Positions 20,854-34,318 of a DNA stretch of 64,000 nucleotides are shown here, in pieces. The DNA lies in NCBI RefSeq assembly GCF_910596095.1, contig NC_056540.1:32719501-32783500 (forward strand), written 5' to 3'. Position numbers and translations under genes: made by a program. The notes beneath the pieces were generated by a model. The model had not been told where the DNA came from and searched no databases. It saw only the letters and a program-made list of their open reading frames with translations. This DNA is from Thunnus maccoyii. Taxonomy: Eukaryota; Chordata; Actinopteri; Scombriformes; Scombridae. Numbering within the stretch: position 1 is the stretch's first letter; every line of letters begins with the position of its first letter.

Positions 20854-21191
20854 CAGTGGTTCCCAACCTAGGGGTCCGGCCCCTCCAAAGGGTCAGCAGA
20901 TAAATCTGAGGGGTGGTGAGATGATTAATGGGAGAGGAAAGAGGGAAAAACAAAGTTCTGATACACAAATCTGTTTTCAGTTTTTTGGACTTTTTCTCTA
21001 ATCTTTGATTTTTGCTGAAATATTGGATCATTTGAACATTTACTGAAATGAAAGCATGTGAGAAGTTTAGAGGGAAAAATCACTATTTGGTGGAGCTGTT
21101 AACAACTCATAGACATGTGAAATGTGACCCCGACTGCTTTTATACAAGAGATACAACAGGGGTCACAAGACAAAAAAGTTGGGAGCTAATG
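20854..21191 (+). mobile_element. hAT-Charlie-like element family B, copy 2
   Basis: Begins CAGTGGTTCCCAACCTAGG and ends GTTGGGAGCTAATG, a worn inverse of the start. About 338 bp, non-coding; it aligns with the reverse copy at 13485-13905. A target duplication could not be confirmed. Confidence 0.78.
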
Positions 21192-21933
21192 TTTTAATAT
21201 TTAACAATGCAGTTTATAATAAATCACATGCAGGGTGTTATTTCTTGCTGTTTGTATTTTGTACTCATCCTGTATCTTCTTATTCTCACTTCATTTAGTC
21301 AGTTTGCTGTCTAGTTAAAGATGGACATTTATTATTCTAGTCTGAGCACTGAATGTTCTGCACCCTGTTCATAAATACATACACAGAACATGCAGCTGCT
21401 GTCAGGCCCAAATTACCAAAAGCAATTTCAGAGGAAAATCAAAAGGTGAAAATACATCATCATTTGTCAAAAGCACAAACAGAAAGCGCTGCCAGGAAGC
21501 TGCAAATACTATTTCAGCATTGAGCTCACATACTCTGTAAACCACAATCCGTCTCGGCTTCGTGTTCCAGCTGCCGTGTTTGTCCTTTGAAGGACTGACA
21601 TGTTTCTGAGACGTCGTCCGACCACGATGGAGTTTTTTTTTTTTTTTTAAGGCCAGAGGACCAAACGTCTCCGTCTACCATCAAGTCCGAAGTAGGTCAG
21701 CCATCTAAACAGCCCCAGGGAGAGATGGCCATCGTCAAATACTAATCAGTGCTCGGCCAAGGGTGCGCTTCATTTGCACGCCTGCGGGACTCTGGAAGAG
21801 CCCCAACAACCTCCCCTGCTCGCTCAGTAGCAGTCGCAGGCAAACGCTCAAGGACAAAGTTTACTGTCAAAGCTTCTGAAATCCAGCTCTTAATCAAAGT
21901 ACAGCCTTGTTCAGACATCAACCTCCTGGTTCG

Positions 21934-21935
<2 letters not shown>
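21192..21935. other. Unassigned non-coding DNA
   Basis: A poly-T run at about 21633-21649. The 21540-21900 part is GC-balanced and unique, but no function is visible. Confidence 0.45.

Positions 21936-21986
<51 letters not shown>
21936..21986. repeat. (CA)25 microsatellite
   Basis: A long pure CA run, the longest dinucleotide array in the window. Confidence 0.95.
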
Positions 21987-21990
<4 letters not shown>

Positions 21991-24572
21991 TGGGCGTGCT
22001 GGCAGGGCTTATGTACTTTGGCATTTTGGTAGCATTTGGCTCAGCGTGTTTTGTTTCTGATGGAACGATGCTTGCTGTTGCCTCAAAGAACAGTTTTTTG
22101 GAGAGTTCACTCAGATGCAATGCATGCTGGGAAGTATATAAATAATCTAACAATGTTTCTTAAAAAGGTCAAATCCACTGATTTTACTCTTCAAAAGATA
22201 CAAATGTTGAGACAGAAAGTCAGTTTTACCAACTGGATTCATGGAGTTTGTGTATCAGAAAGAGTGTAAAGAAAAGAAAAATTATGAGAAATTAGAATCA
22301 TTTTTGGAGCTTGAACCCTGCTTGGTACTGATGCTGCGTTCAAGTGATAAAGGTAGGGATGGGAAAGATTCCTATGACCTGCAAGCATCATCAAGATGGC
22401 TGTATGACTACCAGAGTTGGTCACGTGAGGATTAAATTTGACAATATAACAACATATCCATTATATTTGTGTTTGATCACATTGAATGTTGGATTCTGGC
22501 TGATGTGAGGCGTTTCCCAGTAATAATAGACCCTTCTCATGGCAGGCAATTTGACCTTTCAAAGCAGGAAAAGCACAGCTGTAACTCAGACAGCATTAAC
22601 AACAGCTCTGTATCATTAATCGTCCCAGTAAGACATGTGAGCCTGCACAACACCAGAGCCCTAAAAACTAGCTCACCTAAATGGAATACAGCCATGATTC
22701 ATGTTTTTAATTCCTGCTTTGACAGGGACTTGGATGCTGATATCAACACTATTTACAAGACAGAAACTCATAAGTACAATAAATAGATTATGACATGAAC
22801 GCAACATAAAAGTCAGAATATCTGAGTTTCTTGTGAATTGATTTTGCCACCTGACAGGACGAGAAACACTGACTTTGCTTTAAAAACAATCAGTGCAACT
22901 TCCTCTTTAAGAACATCCCAACTACTCACCTCTTTGACTTCTGAGAGGGGAAAGTCATAACAGAATTGCAGAATTGCTCCTGAAGCGTTTTTACTTTCAA
23001 TGATCTGCTCTGAAAATGTAAACAGGACTTTCCCAGATGATATAACAATCATATATGTTTTTTTTATGGACACACGTTTTCATTATTTCAATACTGTTTC
23101 CGAGAAAATGTGTTTTGTCTTTCTTATATGGCTGAAAATACTACAGTACCCATGAGCTTCAGCTGCTGTTGCTATGGAGACAAAGCCAGTCAGACGTACG
23201 CATCGAAAATGACTGAATTCATCCACATTTGACACAAAATATAAAAATGAATCGATTTAAGTTGCAGATTGTGTTTTCAGTTTTCTCAACATCGTCGTCT
23301 TGACCTTCCGCTGTTGTTAGCAGCTCACATAGGAGAATTTTAAGCTCTGTGATTGGATATTTCTTGCCAAAATGCACCTTGGGAGTCGTAGTTAACTTCT
23401 TCCCTGAAGTTTTAGCTTGTAACTTTGACTTTTTAATCAAAGAACCAGATATTTTCTGATGCAGTTGTTCATCTTTTGTACTGATGATTCAACCAGGAGA
23501 GTTTCATGTTGATCCAAACTGTAGAATAGAGAGAACTAACACTGTCTCTGACTGGGATGAACTGGGATTCTGTTCATACAGCTGAAAGAGGTCGGGTGTT
23601 AGGACAATAATAAGCCTGGGTCATTTAAAGTGTTTAATCAAATGATCAATTTTTGGGGACCGTCGGACCTTCCCTCCAGCGCGTCCATCAGGATAAACTT
23701 TACAGTTTTAATTACTTTGTTTGAGTTTTACTTCTTTTTACTTTACTTTCCCCCCTTTCTGGTTCTTCCTGTCTTAAGACTCAAATGCCAGCGAATCCTT
23801 GAGAGATTTGCCAAAAAACAAACATGACTAAACATTAACTGTGATGGATTATCTAGATATGAACTGAACCAAAAGCTGCCTGGAAGGAAGGAAATCAATC
23901 TAAAAGTGATGATATTCTTTGGAAATTTGATCAGTTGAAATGAAATAGGTAAAAAAAAAAAAAAAAAAAACATGTGGGCTGGTCCTTTAAATGATATTTA
24001 GCTTATAACTTTAGCTTTTCTGTATAAATTGTGCCGTCAGAGCGCGTCTCATCTCAACGTTTATTCCCGCGGCTCCTGAGGTTTGTCCTGCTTGTTATCA
24101 AATTAGACTGAACGCTTCCTTCAGGGAGAAATAAAATGAAACCCCCTTTTTTTTCTTCTTCTTTTTCTTTTCTTTAAGTAAATCAGTGATTGCTGGAAAA
24201 CCCCCCAGGGACGTCATAATCAAATTACTCTCAGCTGATCTGAAGGAGGTCTGATAATCGGCATCGACGGGGGCTGGAGGTCCCCCAGAAACCCCCCCAG
24301 ACCACAAAGCCCACACACACACACACACACACAAACATTCCCACTCAAGCAAACACATCTCGAGGAGAAATATGATTTTTTTGTGTGTCATGACATTAAA
24401 ACTATTTTTGCTTCATTGGTTAAATTTTCATGACATACATTTATTCTGCTGTAAAAAAAAGCCCCGCCCACCACCAACATACACAGCGTGTGATTGGATC
24501 CTGCAGTGAGTCCAAATTTGATTGACAGCTCTGTTAATACAAAACATAGACCTAATTATACTGCTGTTTTCC
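21987..24572. other. Unassigned non-coding DNA
   Basis: Includes a poly-A run near 23950-23970 and a CA run near 24311-24332. The stretch 24060-24260 (CAAATTAGACTG, CATAATCAAATTACTCTC, CTGATAATCGGCATCGACGG) is unique and rich in AAT cores, a pattern seen in conserved regulatory DNA, but this is speculative. No coding pattern. Confidence 0.4.
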
Positions 24573-25078
24573 TGCCATCCACCTCATTTCCTTTCCTAAG
24601 TCCTCCTTACTTTCTTTCCTTCTTTCTGTAATCCCTTCTTTTCTCCCCCAGCTCCTCTTTCTTCTTTACCTTTTCCCTTTTTTCCTTTCTTATATCTTTC
24701 CTATCTTTCCTATTATATCACTGTCATCATCCTTCCCTTTCCAACCTCCTTACTTTTTTATCTTCATTTTCTTTCATTACCACAACTTTTTTCTTTTTAT
24801 TCCCTCCTTCCTTCTCCACTTCCTCCTCTCTCTCGTTCCTCCTTACTTACTTTTGTCTCTCATCTTTTTGTTTGACCACTTTCCTCTCTTCCTTCAGTAG
24901 TTCCTCTTTTCCTTCTTCACTATGCCCCTCTGTTGCTTTATTTTATACCCAACCACCTCCTTTCCTTCCCGTCTCCTTTATTTTCACACATTCTCCCATC
25001 TTGTCTTCCTTCATTTTTCCTACAGCTCCTTTTCTTCCTTCCTCTTTCCTTTCCATTTTCCTCTTTTCTTTCCTGAGG
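24573..25078. repeat. Polypyrimidine tract
   Basis: About 500 bp in which the + strand is overwhelmingly C and T, with degenerate CTTCCTTTC-like words. It gives spurious open frames rich in Phe, Ser and Pro. It may form triplex DNA. Confidence 0.85.
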
Positions 25079-25432
25079 GTGCGGTCATGTTATATTTCTG
25101 TCATACAAATATTTGTTGTGTTTCCTGTTCATTTGTATTAAAGCTCATCCAACAGACAAATTCGAGCGTGATTTTTACAGGTCAGAGTTCACCATGTTTA
25201 ACTTTGACCAGGCAGCGACTACCATGACAGCTGCTAGATGCTCCAACTGACTCCCATTCAAAAAGCCTCAACTTCTCTCTAGAAATACTAAGTCAGTCAT
25301 TGTTTTCAAAGAGTCATTCTGATCTCAATCTCTAAATTTAGTCCCTATAGTAAGTGTGCTGGTGGTCATTTTGGAAATTATTTCTCTGTTAATAACAGTT
25401 GAAGTCTTATAGTAGCTTTGATGTCTGCTTTG

Positions 25433-26460
25433 TGGTTGGGGTTAGGGGGTTAGGGTTAGGGTTAAGGGGTTGGGGTTAGGGTTATGGGTTAAGGTTGGGG
25501 TTAGGGGGTTAGGGTTATGGGTTAAGGTTGGGGTTAGGGTTAAGGGGTTAGGGTTAAGGGTAGGGTTGGGGTTGGGGGTTGGGGTTAGAGTTAGGAGTTA
25601 GGGTTGGGGTTAGGGTTAAGGGGTTAGGGGTAGGGTTGGGGTTAGGGTTAAGGGTAGGGTTGGGTTTAGGGTTAAGGGGTTAGGGTTAAGGGTAGGGTTG
25701 GGGTTAGGGGGTTGGGGTTAGAGTTAGGAGTTAGGGTTAGGGTTGGGGTTAGGGTTAGGGGGTTAGGGTTAGGGTGTTAGGGTTAAGGCTAGGGTTGGGG
25801 TTAGAGTTAGGGTTGGGGTTAGGGTTAGGGGGTTAGGGGTAGGGTGTTAGGGTTAAGGGTAGGGTTGGGGTTAGAGTTAGGAGTTAGGGTTGGGGTTAGG
25901 GTTAAGGGTAGGGTTAGGGGGTTAGGGGTAGGGTTGGGGTTAGGGTTAAGGGTAGGGTTAGGGGGTTAGGGGTAGGGTTGGGGTTAGGGATAGGGTTTGG
26001 GTTAGGGTTATGGGTTAGGGGTAGGGTTGGGGTTAGAGTTAGGAGTTAGGGTTGGGGATAGGGTTAGGAGTTAGGGTTGGGGTTAGGGGGTTGGGGTTAG
26101 AGTTAGGGTTGGGGTTAGGGTTAAGGGGTTAGGGGTAGGGTTGGGGTTAGGGTTAAGGAGTTAGGGTTAAGGGTAGGGTTGGGGTTAGGGTTAAGGGGTT
26201 AGGGGTAGGGTTGGGGTTAGGGGGTTGAGGTTAGAGTTAGGAGTTAGGGTTGGGGTTAGGGTTAAGGGGTTAGGGTTAAGGGTAGGGTTGGGGTTAGGGG
26301 GTTGGGGTTAGAGTTAGGAGTTAGGGTTGGGGTTAGGGTTAAGGGTAGGGTTAGGGGGTTAGGGGTTAGGGGTAGGGTTGGGGTTAGGGGTAGGGTTTGG
26401 GTTAGGGGGTTAGGGAGTTAGGGTTATGGGTTAGGGTTAGGGTTAGGGTTAGGGTTGGTT
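25433..26460 (+). repeat. Degenerate telomere-like (TTAGGG-related) array
   Basis: 1.03 kb built from TTAGGG with variants (TTGGGG, TTAAGGGG, TTAGAG, TTAGGAG, TTATGGG). The G-rich strand is + throughout, and the right end has four perfect TTAGGG units. The phrase GTTAGAGTTAGGAGTTAGGG recurs at irregular distances (near 25585, 25718, 25871, 26034, 26231 and 26318), so larger blocks have been duplicated. There are no coding frames and few C. It is either an interstitial telomeric repeat or a minisatellite of similar sequence. Confidence 0.9.
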
Positions 26461-28039
26461 CACCTGCTGCTCTCCAGGCTCCGGGACTCACACTGAGTCA
26501 GACTATTGTCACAATATTTCACTAAGTTGAATATGACTTGATTAAGATACTGATACTATGAAAGACAAAACCCTGCACTTCTTATTTAGAAGCTCCTGTC
26601 TCCAAACAGTGACAGCAACGCAGATAAGCAGCAACTCTAGTCTCCAAACAGCTCCAATGCAAACAAACGGGTGACATCACACTTGATATATCCATCTATA
26701 TATAGCGGCTGTGGTTTCATCGCCATATTTACTACATTATCACACTACCAGACTGCAAACTGCAGTGTTGCTCTCACACAGTAATAACAGTTTGCGGTCC
26801 CTCTGATCAATAATTATTTATTATATGCATCAGAAATGTGACATTATAACTTTTTTGGAGTGTGTGTATCTTAACTCTTTTCTCCTTCCTGCCTTCTTCT
26901 TTTCTTCCCTTACTTCCTTTTTCTTTACCTCCTTTCCTACCACATCTTTGTCTTTTATACTTCCTCCTTTCCTTTTCCGCTTTTTGAATATCTTCCCTAC
27001 CTCCTCTTCACTTTATTCCTCCGTCATTTCTTTCCTTTCCCACTTCTTTACTTCATTCTTCCCTTTACTGTATTTCTTCCCATCCTCCTCTTTTATTTCC
27101 TTCTTAAAGAACAGAGTTGAATCAATGATTTCAACTGGTAAAGCACATGTTTCTCCAGCAGATGAGTTTTAAAAAAGCTCACAACCTCAAATTAAGCTGC
27201 TGCACAAACTTTTTGTTTAATTTATTTGTATTGTCAGCACAGAAAACCCTGCAGCAACGTTTCTTCAGGTGACATTCTGATCTGGAAAATGTGTCTCAGA
27301 TGGAAAAGACCCGTGATTAATGAGTTAAAAAAAAAAAAAAAAAAAAACAATCAGAGAGGAAGCGGCGTGTTTTCTCAACTGTAATTGGCGTTCTTATGTT
27401 GTCACATGTCAGCCAAGATGACAAGCGAGAGAAAATATTTTCACGCAGTTCTCAGGATCTGACTCATTATGTTGATGGGTGAAGTGTTCAGGTTGATGAG
27501 GAAGCTCAGGAGGTTAGTTAGTTTTCTTCATCTAGGTTTGAACAATTAATTGTATATATGAGGATTTGTGTTTATCTCTGTGTCAGAAACGTGGACCTCG
27601 TATGTGTTGTCACATCTGAAAGAAAAGCTGCTGAGGAAGAAACACAAAAACAATCAGAACAAGACCTGAGTGGGAGAAAAAACACAAAACTTTCCTTTAA
27701 TCATACACAAAAAAGACTGAATATTAAAGAAAACCATATTTACAATTGGGAATCGGCATCTCCAGAAGATTGTTTGTACTTCATGGAATCATTTGACTCG
27801 GTGTGTGTTTCCAGCTGTTTTGTGTGTAAAAAAAAAGTAGAATAAAATCGTTTGTATCTCCAGAGGGAGCGCGGTGAAATCTGATAAACAGCCTCAAGTG
27901 ATGTCACTTCAGTCAGCGTCAGTTGGGACTAAAGACTACAAGTTTGAAAAAAGGTAAAAAAAAAAAAAAAAAAAAATCTGGGGGATGTGAAGTTAGAAAG
28001 AAGTGAGGTTATCCGACAACTGTAGCTGCTCATCTCTGC
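26461..28039. other. Unassigned DNA with a polypyrimidine tract
   Basis: 26876-27108 is another C/T-rich tract. 26655-26710 (GGTGACATCACACTTG … ATCTATATATAG) resembles the end of a repeat with a CRE-like site. Poly-A runs are at 27327-27347 and 27957-27976. No genes seen; the 95-codon frame at 27558 has no features. Confidence 0.45.
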
Positions 28040-28135
28040 TGGAGGCTGCAGCTCCAGGTTACATTAGCCGCTACTAGCATAACACACTTGTCCATGGTCC
28101 AGTTGAATTCTGGGTAATGTAGTTTTGACAAAGGA
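28040..28135 (+). mobile_element. Repeat family I, copy 1
   Basis: TCTGCTGGAGGCTGCAGCTCC, TTAGCCGCTACTAGCATAACA and GGGTAATGTAG align with the reverse strand of 63465-63597. Two copies in opposite orientation show it is an interspersed repeat. Class unknown; it abuts family A. Confidence 0.65.
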
Positions 28136-28160
28136 GGAGGATGTATGACATAAAAAAAAA

Positions 28161-28653
28161 CAGACTGTATAAAAATATGGATGTAGTTACCGTGACGTCA
28201 CCTGATGGTTTCTGAAGAGCAGTTTTGAAGCTCAAAGCGAGCCGCTCTGGCCGTCGCCATCTTGGCAGTGCGTGACTCTGCCTAACTCCCAGCCAACTGA
28301 AAATGGGCAAAGAGGCGGGCCGAATGGCAGAAACAAGCCACCTAGCGGCTGGCGGACCTGTCACTCAAAGCAGCCATGTCCTTCATTATGCATAACTTTA
28401 CTGCTTAATAAAATTTAAATGGGTGAGTTATAAAAAAATTCACCCCCCGTACAGTTGTCATGAAAGAGGAAATTAGCTACAGAGACCAAAACCGTTTTTT
28501 GTACCAGGCTGTAAACATGTTTATTTCTGCTGTAAAGTTGGGCATTTTAACATGGGGGTCTATGGGGATTGACTCGCTTTTGGAGCCTCAAGTAGCCATT
28601 CAAGGAACTGCAGTTTTTGGCACTTCTGCATCAGCTTCATTTTACAGCCCCGG
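28161..28653 (+). mobile_element. Interspersed repeat family A, copy 2
   Basis: Matches copies at 5686 and 51061 from CAGACTGTATAAAAATATGG to CAGCCCCGGAGG. It keeps the TGACGTCA palindrome. A 104-codon open frame across it is also partly open in copy 3 but breaks in copy 1, so it is not a conserved gene. Confidence 0.78.
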
Positions 28654-28767
28654 AGGTGTAATAGATAATATAGAGCGACAAAGTCCACTGAGGGTGACGT
28701 CAAATAAAAAGCTGGACTTTGAAGCATCATTCTGTTTTCTCCTCATCTGTGCTTGCTGCTGCTCAGA

Positions 28768-28938
28768 GGCCTGATTTACATAAAACTGTCCAGTTTATAT
28801 GCATACGCCTGGGTCAGAGTTTCCATGGAGGACCACATATTCTGCAGTCAGGTTTGTTCTTTTTATAAATCCCAAAGTTTGCTTAGAAAGTGGCGTATGC
28901 CTTCTTTTCTGCCTACACAACGTTTATATATGAGGCCC
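28768..28938. mobile_element. Short inverted-repeat element (MITE)
   Basis: Left end GGCCTGATTTACATAAA, right end TTTATATATGAGGCCC, imperfect inverted repeats about 140 bp apart. Ends of the type GGGCCTCATTTATAAA are frequent in fish repeats. Non-coding. Confidence 0.55.
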
Positions 28939-31334
28939 AAGAAGTTTCCCAATAATAAGCTTTTTATTTCCAATGATATAAAGAGCTACATTTTTGTCAA
29001 AGACATGAACATAATGTCCAAACACTCACATCCCGCTGTGACAAAAAAAAAAAGTCTCTGAAAGGAAAATTATACCTGTCTGTCAACATGAGTCCCTTCA
29101 GCAAAACAAAGATGAAAACTCGGCAACAAAACAATTGAAAGCAGTTTATTTGTCATCTTTGTTTGGATCTAGCACCTTAAGAAACTGTTCAAAATACCCA
29201 CAAAAGTAGAAAAAACAACAACATTGAAATCACAATATGAAAATCATGGGAGGAAAAAAAAACAACCTGAAAAACTAAGTTAGATGTTGGGTAAAGTGTC
29301 TCTTCAGCAGCTGAAGTCTGAACCTGTGATGATAAAGTGTTGTTGGGAGTTTTTGGGAGGTTTTTAGTGACAGAGTCTGCGAACAGATGGCTCTGTCTGT
29401 TTTCATTTATTTTGAGTAAAGGTTAAACAACATCAACAAAAATAGACCAGACCATCTGTTCACATGCACCGTGTTTCAGCAGCAGATACATACTGTACAT
29501 ACTAGACCTTCATTTCCCACCAAACATGTCACCAACACTTTACTCCTCAAGTTACGTCATTAAAAATTAAGGAGTCCGGAAACATTTCACAACTGTAGGA
29601 AAAATAACTTTTCAACTTCCCTTAATTAAAGCGTCTGATCTCCAGATCTTTCACGTGTCATGTTGTTGGAAAAAAAATCAGCATCAATAGGTTACATCAA
29701 ACTTACATCAAAAGTAACCATAGCAACGATACTTGAGCTTGATGCTGCATTACAAGAATATAACTCTCATGGAAACTGACACATAACTTACCTGCTTTCA
29801 CTTGCTTTTGTAAGTGGCTTTGTCTTTTTTTTTTCCATGTATCACTTGTTTATCGCTGGGATTCTTTATATTTCAGCTACATTTGGAAGCTTTAATTGGT
29901 CAGTAAATGTGAGTGAAACACACACTGAGTAAAAGTCAGGAGAAATGCAATCCAGAGACAACTATAACAGCATGTGTTTCAATATCGTCACCTTCCTAAA
30001 ATAATGGCCCGAGTAATTTTTTGACAAAAATGGGTTTTTTTTTTTGCCTAAATTCATCTCCTCATGATGCCACCTCTGGTAAAATCACCCACATCCTCAG
30101 TTGAACAGATCATGTGATTCTACCCCTGTAGTATAACGGCCTACGTCAAGAGTGTGACTAAATCGTCATATTGCGTAGTTATTTAGTCTTTTTATTCAGC
30201 ATTTTAGTTAGCAATGACGCTAGCATTTAGCAAAGAGTGGAAAAGCTCCAGAATCTGTGGCTGTTACAGGTGATAGTGACAGTGATAGTGACAGTGATAG
30301 TGATCGGTTAACTCTTTTCTGCCTTTTAAACAATATTTCATCACAGTTTTTGTCTCATTTTTCCCACATTACATGATCTAATTAAGAAAGATTTGAATAC
30401 AGTATTGTAATCTAACAGCTAGAAATGATGAGTATAGCTAAAAAACATTACAAAGGATCCTCTTTACTTTTGTGTTTTTATGTAATGAAAATCTCACTTG
30501 AACATAATATTAGTAATCATTTGACTGGTATAATAGTAGCCTGTTGTTCAGTGTCTAGAGGCAGTGTGTGTTGTAATCATTTATATAAATTGTTTGTCCT
30601 TGTTTGACCTGATGGCCTAGTGGCCTGCAACCTGCTAGCATTTTACATTACATAATGTTTTTATAAATATCATTTCAAATATGAGGTAACGATTCTTCTT
30701 CTAATAATCATTTCCTGTCCTGATCCACCCAGTTATAAACTGTTCTTGATGCATTCTTGGTTTTCATCGCATCCTCAGTCTAAACTAGTGCAGGTTTCTG
30801 TTTTCTTGACTTAATCTAAGAGGTTAGATGTGTAGAAATGCAGGGAATTTGTTTAAAGTCACCCACCAGACCCCCACACCAGTTATTTATCTTTCCAAGT
30901 TTGCTCTCCCATTTGAAAATATAAGCAGGCGCCCATGGGTGGGCCCATGTGTTGTGTTTACTGCCACAGAAAAGGAATAAATCTTTTGGTTGTTTGCATA
31001 ACCGCAGTTCTCTGAGCAGCACAACGTCGCCTCTCTGTCATCTCTTATCAGACTTATTAATGCTTCCAGCAGCTGTGAGAGAAGCACAAACTGAGGCTAC
31101 AGTTAGCAGCGTTCTGATATTTATACTCAGCGGCAGCTGATATCAAATATTCCTTGGAGTCTTGTCTGTTGTGTCACAATAAGAGAATTCAGCTGAACTG
31201 AATTTTCCGTCTTCAGAAAAAGTAGTTTTTACACACAATGTGTGTTTTGCTGGAAAAATCACCTGCATTATCATCATATGCCAACATAGACCTCTGTGAC
31301 TGTGTGTACAGTGTAAAAAAATAAATGTGTTGTG
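28939..31334. other. Unassigned AT-rich DNA
   Basis: Contains several short homopolymers and a tandem GACAGTGATAGT-like repeat at 30275-30302. No coding signal or known repeat recognised. Confidence 0.45.
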
Positions 31335-31645
31335 TAGTTATAAAGGTGCACTACAGCAATTTAGTTTTGAATACCGAGTCCATAAAGTTGGAGGACTTGC
31401 AAGAGACAGTTTTTTCTTAAAATATGGTCCAAATTTAAGCAGCAGAGGCTGAGATATTCTGACTTTTAGTCCTTTGTGTGGGTCCTACATCTCTCATAAT
31501 GCAAATGGAACTATCCTTTTTGCCACATCTTTCAAACTCCACACCTCCAGTTTTTAAGATGGGCTTTCTGTTAGAAATGTGTCGTCTCTAAACCACAGAC
31601 TGTATATAAAGATGGGTGACACGTCACCGCTTCCAGTAGAGTCAC
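31335..31645. mobile_element. Interspersed repeat with a worn family-A-like end
   Basis: TAAAGGTGCACTACAGCAATTT opens a sequence I remember as a common fish repeat (AAACTCCACACCTCC, AGATGGGCTTTCTGTTAG). It ends with CAGACTGTATATAAAGATGG and TGACACGTCAC, similar to the start of family A but with an extra AC in the CRE-like site. Non-coding; limits approximate. Confidence 0.5.
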
Positions 31646-34318
31646 TCGACAGACAGACAGTGAACCCAGGAACCATGATGGAAAGGTAGCTAGCTACAGT
31701 CTTTTTACACTCTAAATTCCTGTTTTGTTTTGTTTGTTTGTTTGTTTTTTTGCCCTGTCAGACTTTACGGTAGTGACATCACCCACAGTGTACCTGTATG
31801 TCAGCAATAAACCTTTTTCACAGCAGACATTGTAACCCGTCATACCAGAAGCACATGTGTAAATAATAACATGAATCATGGCTGCAGGCTTCAGCCCTGT
31901 ATCGTACACGCTGGCTCACTGGCTCAGTTTGCAGTGAAACTTTTCTGTTTTTCAAGCAGCATTGTATCATTACCATGTGGGTAGTATATGCAAATAAACA
32001 ATGTTTAACTGCACCCAGAGCTCCCTGCTCATTTACTGGCAAAAGTTCAAAAGGTGATGAAAACCACGTCATCCAGCAGTCTTTGGAGATCTGACTTAGA
32101 CCACAAACTAGTTTCCTCATTTTCTGTAGTGGTGCCTTCAAGGACGGTAAAATGTGGGTCCTCCAAAACACCCCCGCCTACCATGTTACACTAGTGAAAA
32201 GGACAAGCAGGCACTAACATATACTACTAAATACTTATCAGTATAAAATATCAGTATAATTAGAATAAAACTAGTTTCATGATAGGAGGCCGAATGTTGC
32301 GCCATGGAGTCTGACACAGTTAAAGAGTGCAGACTGTGGAGACGGACCAGAGCGATATCACAGCCGCAGCTAAACTAAGCTAAACTCTCCATGATACATC
32401 CAGAAGAGTTGAATATAATTCAAAAAACCAACTAGCTTTACAATTTAATGTCAGAGCACAGATGAAGCTCCACTATCACAATTTATGAGGCTGAATATAG
32501 CGCGGTGCTGTGGAATCAGACAGAGGAGGAAGTTACCACCACAGAAGCTATCTTACAGACGCAGCCGAAAGACCAGAGACGCCGCAGCTTTAGACGTCCC
32601 GGGCAGAGGGAGAACATTTGCACGTCACCAAAAATCACAATATGAGAGGTTTTTGCTTCAAGGGTGTAACATTAACGCTGAAGAAAAAGACAATTTAACA
32701 TGATGATGATTGGTGATGGATCACTTGTCATTTAAGTTACATTTTTACTGGAATAAATCCACATTTACCTACAAAATATGTGCTAAATTAAACATTGACA
32801 GTTAAAATATCATCATATTGCTTGTTCTACACATACAAACAAGGCCTATTTTAAATTATGTATTTTCTAATACGGGAGTTTTACATGAGTGTTGATATTA
32901 ACTTACTGTAAGCGTCTCCCATCATCGTCCAGAACGTGTGTGTAACTCTCAGTAAGTTTACATTGATCCACATAAATAACTCCAGTGTGATGTTTGTGTT
33001 ATGATCCTCGCACACCGGTACGACTCGATGAGGAAAAACATTTTTACAGTAAAGTACTCGGATTTTACCTTACTCGTGGCTGCGTCCTTGAACACAACAT
33101 TATTAGCTGACTGGACAGGACGTGCACAATGCATCCTGGGACATGTAGGCACTGCCAGCAAGCAGGAAAACTCCAACTCTCTCTGTCGGTGTAGCGAACA
33201 CACTGAGGAATTTATCGCTTCAATCGACTACCATCAACACTGATTGGACATAAAAAGTAGCAAAATTTCCCTTAAACGCAACTGAGTCACTGTTAATGTT
33301 ATTATTAATAATTGTGCTTTTCCTGTTTTTGATAAGTCAGAATGTCTGCTGTGAAAAATGTCTATTAGCCCGGTGAGCGTGATGTGTACTTGGCTTATTC
33401 ATTCTGTGCAGACGGCTGCGGTATGAAGGTTACAGAGAAGAAAGAATACTTTTTCTCTTCAGTTTATATTATGAGACATCTGAGCTTAGAAAAGGCACAG
33501 AGTATAATAAAATGATCCATCTCACATCCTTCACTCTGAATATACGCATCTACCTTCAGGCCGACGGTTTAGAGTTACAAAATGCAGACTGAACAGTTAT
33601 ATAAACTCTTTTGTTCCATCTTCCAATGAGATTTTTGAAAAGCAGCGGTTAAATGATGCGTTGGTGGAACTTTACATGGTCACACAGCACTTTACTTTAT
33701 AGTCTGGTCTACTACAGCACATGAATCATCCTCGCTGTAGCTTTTTACATGCAATACTCTGGTACAGTGTGTGATATTACTGGTTTTATAACTTGTATTG
33801 GTTCTATTCTTCTTTTTTAAATGTATAAATGATTGTAAGGATGTTGCTCAGTATGTATGTCTGTCTGGAGGTAAAATGCTTTGTGATGCAATAATGTTGA
33901 GACCAAGAACATTTCCCTAAAACTGGGGACAAACCTGAAGACGAGCTGAAACCTCCACAGACTGGTTGGACCACACATGAACATTGTTTCCACCAACTGG
34001 TTTTCAGTCTTTGACAGTCAGGAAGGAGCATAAACCTTATGAGTGATCACACAGACACTGAACGACTAAACAAACATGGAGGCAACCAGCCGCCAGTACA
34101 GTTTATATGCAGAGCAGTTTGTACTCGGAGAGGAAAATAAGGTCAGGGTTTGCATTAGATCCTGGATGGAGAGGTGAGGCTAACGTGGACTGTAACTGGA
34201 GGTGAGTGAAGTTTGTAAAACGAAGCAAACTTCACGTTCAGGTCGACTGTGTAGTTCTGTGATTTCATGTTGTTCATTCTCTTCACAGCTCAAACAGCTT
34301 TTCCTCCATTTCAGTTGT
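31646..34318. other. Unassigned non-coding DNA
   Basis: A 117-codon - strand frame (31818-32171) has no features. 32280-32620 shows two loosely similar segments (GAGGCCGAATGTTGCGCCATGG and GAGGCTGAATATAGCGCGGTG), perhaps an old local duplication or a repeat. No gene recognised. Confidence 0.4.

Noticed and set aside
22469-22786. 105-codon frame as a gene
   Set aside because: No domain, no splice or promoter context, and composition equal to its flanks.
25433-26460. CRISPR-like array
   Set aside because: No spacer/repeat alternation; it is a G-rich vertebrate telomere-like tandem repeat.
28460-28774. 104-codon frame shared with 51347-51565
   Set aside because: Lies within repeat family A; it is interrupted in the copy at 5686 and has no protein features.
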